From NCBI GenBank assembly GCA_038244055.1, contig JBBRTW010000048.1, positions 1-24,103 of the forward strand: 24,103 nt of DNA, in the 5' to 3' direction. The stretch comes from DASPKW01 sp038244055. Lineage in GTDB: Bacteria; Planctomycetota; Phycisphaerae; Tepidisphaerales; Tepidisphaeraceae. The notes beneath the pieces are model-generated. The model ran no database searches, was not told the DNA's origin, and worked only from the letters and a program-made list of their open reading frames with translations. This document shows positions 15,930-22,320 of the stretch, piece after piece (the first letter of the stretch is position 1; every line of letters starts with the position of its first letter). Position numbers and translations under genes: made by a program.

Positions 15930-15957
15930 ATTCTATTGCCCGGCGCGGCCATGTCAA
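15930..15957 (-). promoter_or_regulatory. Sigma-70-type promoter of tRNA-Ile
   Basis: On the minus strand a perfect -35 TTGACA (15952-15957), a 16-base spacer and TAGAAT (15930-15935; five of six) stand about 30 bases before the tRNA 5' end. Spacing and position fit a tRNA promoter. Confidence 0.7.
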
Positions 15958-16036
15958 CGGCCGCAAATGCGCCGGCACACCGCCCGACATCCAAGACGGA
16001 TGAATCTCGAATCTCTGACATCCTGGCCATTGCGGG

Positions 16037-16065
16037 TTGACACCGGTCCCGCTCGCTACAACACT
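16037..16065 (+). promoter_or_regulatory. Promoter candidate for the IspD-like gene
   Basis: A perfect TTGACA (16037-16042) is followed after 17 bases by AACACT (16060-16065), which is a poor -10. A TACAAC at 16057-16062 is better but only 14 bases away. It is placed 50-80 bases before the start codon. Confidence 0.35.
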
Positions 16066-16117
16066 ACGTCAGATCGTCGAATAACCGAATCGAAAAATCT
16101 CAGCCAGCGGAGGCACC

Positions 16118-16813
16118 ATGCCTGAATTCAGTGTGTTGATCCTGACCGCCGCGCCGCCCGGGATGGGGGCAGAGGCGGGGGGGGCGTATGTGAAGATCGA
16201 TGGCAGGGAAGCGCTGCTGCGCAGTGTCGAGATGTTCCTCAACCGCGATAATATCAAGCAGATCCAGGTGGTATTTCTTGCGGATGATGCCGAAGAGGGC
16301 AAGCGCAAGCACGGGGGGCATTTCGGATTTTCGGGGGTCAAGGTGCTCACCGGCGGGCCGCGCTGGATCGATCAGATTGTGGCGGCAGCGGAAAAAATTA
16401 CCCCCGAGGCGACGCATGTGATCGTACACGATGCGGCCCGGCCGGCGGTGGCGTATACGGATATCGATGCCCTTCTGGAGCAGGCGGCCGGCGCGCCGGT
16501 GGTGGCGCTGAGCACGCCCTTGCGCACGGTGCTGGTGGAGGTCGATGAAGGCGGGAATCCCGTGGCCATCGAAATGCCGACGCGCTTCCAGCAACTCCTG
16601 ACGCCGCAGTCGTTCGACATCAAGACCTTCAAGGAAATGGCGGCCAAGAAATCCGAGCCGCATGCCTCCAAATTCACGCTGCTCAAAGGCTCGCCGCTGA
16701 ATGTGCGCGTGGGAGGCCCGGGCGATGCTTCGCTGGTGAAGGCGATGATCGGGATGCTTCCTAAGCCCAAGCCCAAGGGCGCGAGCAATCCGTTTGAAGA
16801 GGCGCAGTGGTAG
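16118..16813 (+). CDS. Divergent IspD-like cytidylyltransferase family protein
   Basis: A 231-residue protein with GGAGG 4-5 bases before its ATG. IspD makes CDP-methylerythritol from MEP and CTP in isoprenoid synthesis. The family core is recognisable: THVIVHDAARPAV (about residues 103-115), VVALSTPLRTVLVEV, RFQQLLTPQSFDIKTF (compare QTPQxF), and a C-terminal VRVGGPGDASLVKAM in the place of the usual K-x-T-x-PED-x-x-x-A. The N-terminal nucleotide loop, normally AAG-x-G-x-RMG...PKQ, reads TAAPPGMGAEAGGAY, so the Arg and Lys that bind CTP in characterised IspD seem to be missing. It may be a divergent enzyme, a different nucleotidyltransferase, or non-catalytic. A four-unit heptamer array lies just downstream. 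Confidence 0.7.
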   Translation: MPEFSVLILTAAPPGMGAEAGGAYVKIDGREALLRSVEMFLNRDNIKQIQVVFLADDAEEGKRKHGGHFGFSGVKVLTGGPRWIDQIVAAAEKITPEATHVIVHDAARPAVAYTDIDALLEQAAGAPVVALSTPLRTVLVEVDEGGNPVAIEMPTRFQQLLTPQSFDIKTFKEMAAKKSEPHASKFTLLKGSPLNVRVGGPGDASLVKAMIGMLPKPKPKGASNPFEEAQW

Positions 16814-16824
16814 GGGGCGAATGA

Positions 16825-16852
16825 GTTGCGAGTTGTGAGTTGTGAGTTGCGA
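16825..16852 (+). repeat. Heptamer array, four GTTGYGA units
   Basis: Four 7-base units in a row (GTTGCGA, GTTGTGA, GTTGTGA, GTTGCGA) lie between the stops of the IspD-like gene and the convergent 815-residue gene. The same word and register appear at 23322-23384. Confidence 0.8.
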
Positions 16853-16876
16853 TGGCGAGGCACTCGGCCGGCGCGC

Positions 16877-19324
16877 TTACTCGTACACAAAAACCGCCGT
16901 TGCCGTGCAGGGTTTGTCGGCGCTGAGCCGTACCCAATACGCGCCGAAGCCATCGGGGAAGACGTATTTCGTTGAGCCGGGGGCCGCTTGAATAGTCTGG
17001 AATTTTTTCCAGACGCCCGTGTTCGTGGGATCGACTTCAATTGTCACGTTGACCGCTTCTTTGGCATCGTGTGTGAAAGTCAGCGTCTTCTTGTCGTAAT
17101 TGGTCATCAGGTACGGGTCGGAGATTTCGCCGGGTTTGATGGCCGAGTCTTTCCACGGGCCGCCGACGCCGACGGGTTTGCCGAGTTTCCAGAGGTCATC
17201 GATCGCGCCGAACCAGAGGCCGGCGTTGCCCTGGGCGGATTTGAAGTAGTGGCCATCGGGTTTGTTGTCGGCCGTGCCGGCGATGACCAGGAGGCCGCGC
17301 CAGGTGCAGTAGTCGGTGATGGCCAGGTTGTGCGAGGCGATGGGCTTGAGGTTCTTCCATTCGGCCTTGCCGCCGGAGTTTTCAGTCGAGCGCGGGGCTT
17401 CGAAGAAAGTGCCGCCGACATTGACGAGATTTCGCTCGGATTCAAGCTCGCGGATCTGCCGGGCGGCCGGCAGTTCACTGAATTCAGCGTTGCCGCGCGG
17501 GAGTCGGAGCCGGCCGTCTTTAGTGGTGATGATGATCGAGGCGGCATCGGCCGTGGCGATCGCCTGCGGGTCGAGAAGCTTGTGCATCTCGGCGACTTTG
17601 GCGGCGTCATCGACGATGTTGAACGCCAGCTTATCATCCACTTCGTAGTAGACCTCGCGCGCTCCCTTAACGAGAGCGCCGCCGGCCTGGGCGAGGAATT
17701 GAAGTTGGCGATCTTTGCCCGGGCGAATCAGCCCGCCCATAACCGCGCCGGGCTGATTGGTATCGGCCGAGTGGGTTGCAATCGAGGCGAACATCGGATC
17801 GCGCGGGCCGGTGTATTTGGAGGGGGTGAGATAGTGGAAATAGGCCGACCCGGTGAAGCTCTTATCCGCCTTGATGCGGATCCATTCGCCGGAAAAATCC
17901 TTCGGCAGGACATGGGCGACGTAGCCGTTGGCGGGAACTTTCACAGTCTCCCTGGCTTTCCAGGTGCCATCGCCTTTTTCATCGACTTCGAGGGTGAAGG
18001 TGACTTCTTCGGCCTGCTTGTGGGCCAGGTGCAGGATGCGTTTTTCAAAGCCTGCGAGGAGATACGGATCGGAAGGCTCATTGGCTTTGACGGAATCGCC
18101 GAGCCACACACCGCCCCAGCCGGCGGCCGGGCCGAAATCGGCGAGCTGCTCGAATTTTCCGAACCACAAATTCGACTGCGAAACGCCCGCCATCGGGTTC
18201 TGCATGATCGATGTGTCATCCGATGACAGCACGACCTGCCCCTTGAATCCGCAGAGATCGGGGACGTAACGCAGGTACGTGTTGATCGGGCGAATTCCCG
18301 CGGTGTGGCCGGCCGAAAACGTCGCCGGGAAATCGTACATCTGCCCGTGCATGGTCATGACCCACTTGGCGGGTTTGCCATCGGCGGCCGGGACGACTTC
18401 GCGAATCCTCGGCCATTCCGTGTACCAGCCATGCTTGGGGTCATACGTGTGCGAGCCCTTGGGCAGGCGGTAGAGATGCCACGCGCCATCCTTCGCATCG
18501 CGCACATGCAGCATGACCGAGCGCTTGTCCCAGCCGGTGGACCAGATCGGATCGGTGTCATTGGCATTGCCATTGAGCCCGCCCGGGCCGGTCACTTCAA
18601 CGTGCTGGCGGCGGGAAATGATCTTCCAGCCCTCAGCGCCTTTGCCGTTCCACTCGGCCAGTACGCCCGCATCCTCCACGCCCTTTTTCTCACCCTTGAG
18701 ATCGAATTCGGCCTTGCCTTCGCCAAAACTGCTGGCCGACTCACCGTTGTTGGAGACGACCAAGACGCCCTGCCCACTGTATGCGCCTTTGCTGTGCCAT
18801 CCCGGCACCGGCTTGGCGAAAAGGCGCCTGGCTTCGAGTGTTTTCACATCGACTTCCCAGACCGGGCCTTCCATATCGACGAAGTAGACTTTGTTGGCCG
18901 GGTCGGTCAGGTGGCGCGCGTTCGCGGTGTATCGGCCGGGCATCTTCTTGACGTCCACCGCGCGAACCGTGCCCTTGTCATCGATGAAATAGGGGCCGAT
19001 GATGAGCTGATTGGATTCCCTGTGAATCAGCCGATTGGCGTGCGTGCCGCCAACGGAATCGGGGCGAACGGTGAGGGCCATGGTCGCCGGATCGACTTCA
19101 TACAAAGAGTCATCCGAGCCGGTGCGGAAGTGGGGCGGGTACGTGTTGTACCAGAGCTTGCCGGCCCAGGGGACGACCCCGCCGATGCCGCACTCGCCGT
19201 TCTTGTTGTAGGCGCAGAGATGGGGATAGACGCCGGAGATTTGCAGGGGTGGCGCATCCGCAGCGCGAGCGGAGAGGGGCGCGAGTGCGAGGAGAACGGC
19301 GAGGAATGGTGTTTGGAGCTTCAT
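16877..19324 (-). CDS. Secreted protein of unknown function with duplicated module (815 aa)
   Basis: I do not recognise this protein. A signal peptide (MKLQTPFLAVLLALAPLSARA) marks export. Residues about 25-380 are rich in Gly, Trp and short beta-type motifs (VVPWAGKLWYNTYPPH, YEVDPATMALTVRP, YFVDMEGPVWEVDVKTLEARRLF) that suggest a beta-propeller-like fold. Two copies of a roughly 117-residue module follow at about 384-500 and 699-815, both with LWFG...SDPYL...TxEVDxxGxGxWK...P.GF/DF..W+R+.ADK..TAxAxFxY; the second ends the protein. Between them lies a region with SADTNQPGAVMGG and ITTKDGRLRLPRG. No catalytic motif was seen. The start has no clear Shine-Dalgarno but the signal peptide fixes it well. 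The gene is divergent from the FAD oxidoreductase. Confidence 0.8.
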   Translation of the reverse strand: MKLQTPFLAVLLALAPLSARAADAPPLQISGVYPHLCAYNKNGECGIGGVVPWAGKLWYNTYPPHFRTGSDDSLYEVDPATMALTVRPDSVGGTHANRLIHRESNQLIIGPYFIDDKGTVRAVDVKKMPGRYTANARHLTDPANKVYFVDMEGPVWEVDVKTLEARRLFAKPVPGWHSKGAYSGQGVLVVSNNGESASSFGEGKAEFDLKGEKKGVEDAGVLAEWNGKGAEGWKIISRRQHVEVTGPGGLNGNANDTDPIWSTGWDKRSVMLHVRDAKDGAWHLYRLPKGSHTYDPKHGWYTEWPRIREVVPAADGKPAKWVMTMHGQMYDFPATFSAGHTAGIRPINTYLRYVPDLCGFKGQVVLSSDDTSIMQNPMAGVSQSNLWFGKFEQLADFGPAAGWGGVWLGDSVKANEPSDPYLLAGFEKRILHLAHKQAEEVTFTLEVDEKGDGTWKARETVKVPANGYVAHVLPKDFSGEWIRIKADKSFTGSAYFHYLTPSKYTGPRDPMFASIATHSADTNQPGAVMGGLIRPGKDRQLQFLAQAGGALVKGAREVYYEVDDKLAFNIVDDAAKVAEMHKLLDPQAIATADAASIIITTKDGRLRLPRGNAEFSELPAARQIRELESERNLVNVGGTFFEAPRSTENSGGKAEWKNLKPIASHNLAITDYCTWRGLLVIAGTADNKPDGHYFKSAQGNAGLWFGAIDDLWKLGKPVGVGGPWKDSAIKPGEISDPYLMTNYDKKTLTFTHDAKEAVNVTIEVDPTNTGVWKKFQTIQAAPGSTKYVFPDGFGAYWVRLSADKPCTATAVFVYE

Positions 19325-19415
19325 AGGATTGACGCTATATTAGCAACAGTGTGAATGAACGCAAGGACTGCGGAAACAGTAGCAGGGGGTGCGGGGTTTC
19401 ACCACATCAAACGGT

Positions 19416-19428
19416 GCTCGACATTCCG
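19416..19428. repeat. Partial copy of the 20-base palindromic repeat
   Basis: GCTCGACATTCCG matches the left part of the CTCGACATTCCGATGTCGAG family and lies 6 bases before a full copy. The right half of the palindrome is absent. Confidence 0.7.
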
Positions 19429-19430
19429 GC

Positions 19431-19454
19431 GTAGCTCGACATTCCGATGTCGAG
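19431..19454 (+). repeat. Full palindromic repeat, forward copy with GTAG flank
   Basis: CTCGACATTCCGATGTCGAG at 19435-19454, preceded by GTAG. It is self-complementary over 8 pairs with a TCCG loop. It forms a 19-of-20 inverted pair with the copy at 19491-19510. It lies in the gap between the divergent 815-residue gene and the FAD oxidoreductase. Confidence 0.9.
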
Positions 19455-19490
19455 TCCGCGCGGCCAGCGGTGCAATTCGCGGCGAAGACA

Positions 19491-19510
19491 CTCGACATCG
19501 GAATGTCGGG
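19491..19510 (-). repeat. Palindromic repeat, inverted copy with one mismatch
   Basis: CTCGACATCGGAATGTCGGG differs at one base from the reverse complement of the forward copy. Two candidate start codons of the FAD oxidoreductase (19503 and 19515) lie within and just after it, so a hairpin here could affect translation of that gene. Confidence 0.88.
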
Positions 19511-19532
19511 CGGCATGGCCTACAATGCCGCG

Positions 19533-20879
19533 ATGGATTCGGCAATCATCATCGGCGCGGGCCCGGCCGGTGCTTCGGCCGCGCTGATGCTCGCGCGGGC
19601 GGGGCATGAGGTGACGCTGGTCGAGCAGCATCGCTTTCCGCGCGACAAGGTGTGCGGGGAGTGTTTATCCGCGCTGGGGATGCAGACGCTGGAGGAGATG
19701 GGTTTGGCGGAGCGCATCGTGGCGGCGGGGGCGGTGAAATTATCGCGGACAGTTCTATACCCGGCGGATGGGGAGGGGCTGACGCTGGAGTTGCCCAAGG
19801 CGATGTGGGGATTGTCGAGGCATGCGCTCGATCCGCTCATCCTGGAGTCGGCGCGGGAGGCCGGGGCGAAAATCATTCAGCCGGCGCGATGCGAAGGGAT
19901 GGAGTTCGGGACCAGCCCGGCGGTGATGGTGCGCGATCTGGCCAGCAATGAGGTGATGCGGTTGCGCCCTGACTGGATTCTACTGGCGGATGGGAAGGGG
20001 GCGCGGATGCCGGATCGGCCGGCCCTGACGGGAGACTTGGGGATCAAGGCGCATTTTACGGAGGTGGATGGCCCGCGCGATGCGATCGAGTTGTTCGGGG
20101 TGACGGGGCATTATGTGGGGGTGGCGCCGATCGAGGCGGATGCGGAGGGTGCGCCGCTTGGGCATGCCCAGACGAGCCGATTGAGTAGCTTGGGCATGGG
20201 AAGCCTATTGACGGCTCGTCAGGGCATGGCACCCCTTGCACACCGCGCCGCGGCGGGGAAGGCGCGGTGGAATGTGGCATTCAGTGTTCCCGCGAAGCGG
20301 TTGCAAAGGCATGGGAATGATCTGGATGAGCTTTGGGCGGCGATGCTGTTGGAGAACCGTAGATTGGCGGAGCGATTTGCGGGCGCGCGGCGAATGGGAG
20401 GTTGGCTGGCCGCGCCGCTGCCGAGATTTGGGGTGGCGCGGCGGTGGCCGGCCGGTGTGATTCCGCTGGGAAACGCGGCCGCCGCGATCGAGCCAATCGG
20501 CGGCGAAGGGATGGGCCTGGCGCTCAAGAGCGGATTAATGGCGGCGCGGATGATCTTAGCTCGACATTCCGATGTCGAGGCCTTCGCGGACCATTTAAGC
20601 CAGACTCGACATCGGAATGTCCAGGCCTCGACATCGGAATGTCGAGCTACGAAGGCTTTCGCGGACGATTCAAGCCAGACTCGACATCGGAATGTCGAGC
20701 TACATGCCGATGTGGAGAAACTGCGCGGAGAATTCGCGGGACTGTGGCGGATGCGGCGGGCGGCGTGCCGGGGGCTGGCGCGGATTCTGAGCTGGCCTGC
20801 GGTCGCGGGGCCCGTGGTGGAACTCGCGCGGGGGAACGAGAGATTGGCGCGGGCGGTGATGGGGTGGATGGGCAAATAA
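19533..20879 (+). CDS. FAD-dependent oxidoreductase, geranylgeranyl reductase-like, with in-frame repeat insertions
   Basis: A 448-residue flavoprotein. The Rossmann motif GAGPAGASAA is at residues 8-17. KVCGECLSALG (39-49) is the Cys motif common in the geranylgeranyl reductase/FixC-type group. PIGGEGMGLALKSG, near residues 325-337, is the second FAD-contact motif, with the preceding GNAAAA having Asn in place of the usual Asp. Substrate and partner are unknown. Two stretches look foreign: residues about 209-236 (palindromic element 20157-20236) and about 343-395 (20560-20717, repeats of the CTCGACATTCCG family). Both keep the frame. The start is uncertain: ATG 19533 gives the best N-terminus, and 19515 and 19503 are also in frame; none has a clear Shine-Dalgarno. 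A minus-strand terminator lies 5 bases past the stop. Confidence 0.85.
   Translation: MDSAIIIGAGPAGASAALMLARAGHEVTLVEQHRFPRDKVCGECLSALGMQTLEEMGLAERIVAAGAVKLSRTVLYPADGEGLTLELPKAMWGLSRHALDPLILESAREAGAKIIQPARCEGMEFGTSPAVMVRDLASNEVMRLRPDWILLADGKGARMPDRPALTGDLGIKAHFTEVDGPRDAIELFGVTGHYVGVAPIEADAEGAPLGHAQTSRLSSLGMGSLLTARQGMAPLAHRAAAGKARWNVAFSVPAKRLQRHGNDLDELWAAMLLENRRLAERFAGARRMGGWLAAPLPRFGVARRWPAGVIPLGNAAAAIEPIGGEGMGLALKSGLMAARMILARHSDVEAFADHLSQTRHRNVQASTSECRATKAFADDSSQTRHRNVELHADVEKLRGEFAGLWRMRRAACRGLARILSWPAVAGPVVELARGNERLARAVMGWMGK
20157..20236. repeat. Palindromic element inside the FAD oxidoreductase gene (second family)
   Basis: Arms 20163-20179 and 20212-20228 are inverted repeats of 17 bases with one mismatch (CATGCCCAGACGAGCCG against the complement of CGGCTCGTCAGGGCATG). 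The 32-base centre contains a second copy of CTTGGGCATG, which also starts the element at 20157. It encodes GHAQTSRLSSLGMGSLLTAR in frame, between GVAPIEAD and WNVAFSV, where family proteins usually have only a short turn. Confidence 0.75.
20560..20717. repeat. Cluster of 20-base palindromic repeats inside the FAD oxidoreductase gene
   Basis: The cluster holds a forward copy at 20560-20579, inverted copies at 20605-20624 (one mismatch), 20627-20646 (perfect, followed by CTAC) and 20680-20699 (perfect, followed by CTAC), and a degenerate forward copy at 20702-20717 (14 of 16). The spacer beginning TTCGCGGA at 20583 recurs at 20658, a 75-base (25-codon) in-frame duplication that includes AAGCCAGA and the following palindrome. 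Copies are translated as ARHSDVE, TRHRNVQ, STSECRA and TRHRNVE, so at least one is in a different reading frame. Confidence 0.92.
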
Positions 20880-20883
20880 AACA

Positions 20884-20912
20884 CCCCGCGATCGCTTTGG
20901 GCGATCGCGGGG
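20884..20912 (-). terminator. Strong intrinsic terminator for the OmpA-like gene
   Basis: A perfect 12-pair stem, CCCCGCGATCGC and GCGATCGCGGGG, encloses the loop TTTGG. On the minus strand it is followed by TGTTTTATTT, a good U-rich tail, while the plus strand lacks one. It therefore fits the end of the minus-strand OmpA-like transcript, and may also block read-through from the FAD gene. Confidence 0.75.
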
Positions 20913-21067
20913 CGAAGGAGGAGGAGAGAAGACTCGGGTAATTCTCCCCGGCCTTGGAAGTCCGGGTATTTACGAACGAGTCGAGCTTTCCATTGGCTGC
21001 GCTAGGGTTGAAAGTGGAAACAACGCGGTTGATCGGGGTCGATTACCTGCGTTTGGAAATCTGTTCA

Positions 21068-21089
21068 GGGCAGACAAGAATGTCTACCC
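21068..21089 (-). terminator. Hairpin 12 bases after the OmpA-like stop
   Basis: On the minus-strand RNA, GGGUAGACA and UGUCUGCCC pair over 9 positions (one G-U) around UUCU. There is no U tail. It may protect the mRNA end; the stronger terminator lies at 20884-20912. The 155 bases between the two hairpins hold nothing else that I recognise. Confidence 0.35.
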
Positions 21090-21100
21090 CACCGCGAACT

Positions 21101-21994
21101 CTACTTGTTGAGGATCGGCCGGGTATCCAGGGGGGCGATCGTGTCCTTATTCAGGCCATTACCGGCCTTCTTGGCGGGAGCGGCGGATGGCGTCTTTTTG
21201 GCGGTGACGACCGTGCTGCGGACGGTGGTCGGCAGGATCATCACTTCAACGCGGCGGTTCTGGGCGGCGTTGGCGGAGATGGGGCGCTGATCGCCATAGC
21301 CGACAACGGCCAGGCGCTGAGCGCCAACGCCATTGGACATCAATTGATCGCCAACCGAGATGGCGCGGTGGGACGAGAGATACCAGTTGTTGGGGTGCAG
21401 CTTTTTGGTCTCGGGATTGGAGACTGGAGCCGAATCGGTGTGACCGGCGACCATCAGCTCATAGCCCTTGGCGGCGTCGGAGTTGAGAATCTGGGCGAAG
21501 CGCTGGATGACGGATTTGGCCTTGTCGGTCAGCACGGCCGAGCCGAGGGCGAAGGTGAAGTCGGTTTTGAACTTGACCATGCCGCGGGCGGCATCGAAAT
21601 CGACGAGGTCGGGGTTTTGATTGGCGAAGGTGGTGAGGGCATCAGAAACCACCGTGGGCAGCACCGATCCGCCCCGGCTGCCATCGGCCAAGGCCTTCTC
21701 GTAGCGAGCCTGAACGTCAGCAAGCTGGGCCTTGAGCGTATCGTTCTGGTTCATCACGTTGCTGAGAAGGGCCGTCTGGCTCCCTGAGCCATCATCCATG
21801 GCCTTGAGGCGGCCGGCGTAGGCATCAGCACGGGCGCGCTCGGCGCGGGCCTGGGCATCCGAATCCCCCAACTGCTTCTGCAGCGACTCATTTTCGAGTT
21901 TGAGGGCGTTGTACTTGTCGGTTGAGGTGACGCAACCGGTGAGGGAGAACGAGATAATCGCGAGTCCGAACCATTGAAGCTTCCGTGCGAGCAC
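21101..21994 (-). CDS. OmpA-domain lipoprotein with coiled coil
   Basis: A 297-residue protein starting at GTG 21992-21994 behind an excellent Shine-Dalgarno (AAGGAGG, 22000-22006, 5 bases away). The signal ends in the lipobox LTGC (Cys21). Residues about 27-110 form a charged, alanine-rich coiled coil (KYNALKLENESLQKQL, NQNDTLKAQLADVQARYEKAL). Residues about 140-255 are an OmpA/MotB peptidoglycan-binding domain: DFTFALGSAVLTDKAKSVIQRFAQIL, AGHTDSAPV, NWYLSSHRAISVGDQLMSNGV, VGYGDQRPIS and NRRVEVMIL. The Asp in GHTDS and the Arg in NRRVEV are the residues that contact diaminopimelate in this family. The tail is Ala/Lys-rich. Its role is anchoring a membrane to the cell wall, consistent with planctomycetes having peptidoglycan. 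A heptamer-repeat hairpin lies upstream. Confidence 0.92.
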   Translation of the reverse strand: MLARKLQWFGLAIISFSLTGCVTSTDKYNALKLENESLQKQLGDSDAQARAERARADAYAGRLKAMDDGSGSQTALLSNVMNQNDTLKAQLADVQARYEKALADGSRGGSVLPTVVSDALTTFANQNPDLVDFDAARGMVKFKTDFTFALGSAVLTDKAKSVIQRFAQILNSDAAKGYELMVAGHTDSAPVSNPETKKLHPNNWYLSSHRAISVGDQLMSNGVGAQRLAVVGYGDQRPISANAAQNRRVEVMILPTTVRSTVVTAKKTPSAAPAKKAGNGLNKDTIAPLDTRPILNK

Positions 21995-22140
21995 GATGGC
22001 CTCCTTGCCATGAAAGGTTTTGCCGGATCACCGGCCTTGTTTCGAATTTTACGGCGGAGCAGGAAATGCCCCGGAGCCATGCCATCAGGTAAATCCTCTG
22101 GCGCAACTCCTGCGCACAAAGATGCCCGGATAAAATATTA

Positions 22141-22169
22141 ATTCAAGCGATGGCGCGATTTTTTCTCAA
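22141..22169 (-). promoter_or_regulatory. Promoter candidate for the OmpA-like gene
   Basis: On the minus strand TTGAGA (22164-22169; five of six), a 17-base spacer and TTGAAT (22141-22146; four of six) lie in an AT-rich stretch, leaving a leader of about 140 bases before the GTG start. Confidence 0.38.
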
Positions 22170-22187
22170 GAAATTCGCAATTGTTTT

Positions 22188-22316
22188 GTCAATTGTCCAT
22201 CGTCCATGGTCAATTGCGGGTGGGGCGCAAACGCCAGTAGTCCGTTGTCAGTTGTAAAACAACTGACAACGGACCACTGACAACCAACAATCGACCATGG
22301 ACAATTGACGATGGAC
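22188..22316. repeat. Inverted heptamer-repeat element with strong central hairpin
   Basis: On the plus strand 22188-22215 is four 7-base units (GTCAATT, GTCCATC, GTCCATG, GTCAATT), and 22240-22260 three more (GTCCGTT, GTCAGTT, GTAAAAC). From 22261 to 22316 there are eight units in the opposite orientation that read GTCAGTT, GTCCGTT, GTCAGTG, GTTGGTT and so on when complemented. The centre forms a 16-pair perfect stem (22240-22255 with 22259-22274, loop AAA), extended by four more pairs after one mismatch (22235-22279). The outer arms match at about 25 of 31 positions. The element fills the gap right up to the stop of the HTH/membrane gene. Confidence 0.9.
22235..22279 (-). terminator. Hairpin at the centre of the heptamer element, possible terminator
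   Basis: A 21-position stem with one mismatch and a 3-base loop lies about 40 bases past the stop of the HTH/membrane gene. It could end or stabilise that transcript and insulate the OmpA-like gene. There is no U run after it. Confidence 0.4.
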
Positions 22317-22320
22317 ATGC

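Noticed and set aside
20884..20912. GCGATCGC, the HIP1 palindrome of cyanobacteria
   Set aside because: It forms part of a terminator stem and appears as a symmetric pair only because of the hairpin. The rest of the window gives no sign of HIP1 enrichment.
22188..22316. CRISPR array or attachment site at the heptamer element
   Set aside because: The units are 7 bases with no spacers, and no integrase or recombinase is nearby. The nearest tRNA is over 6 kb away.
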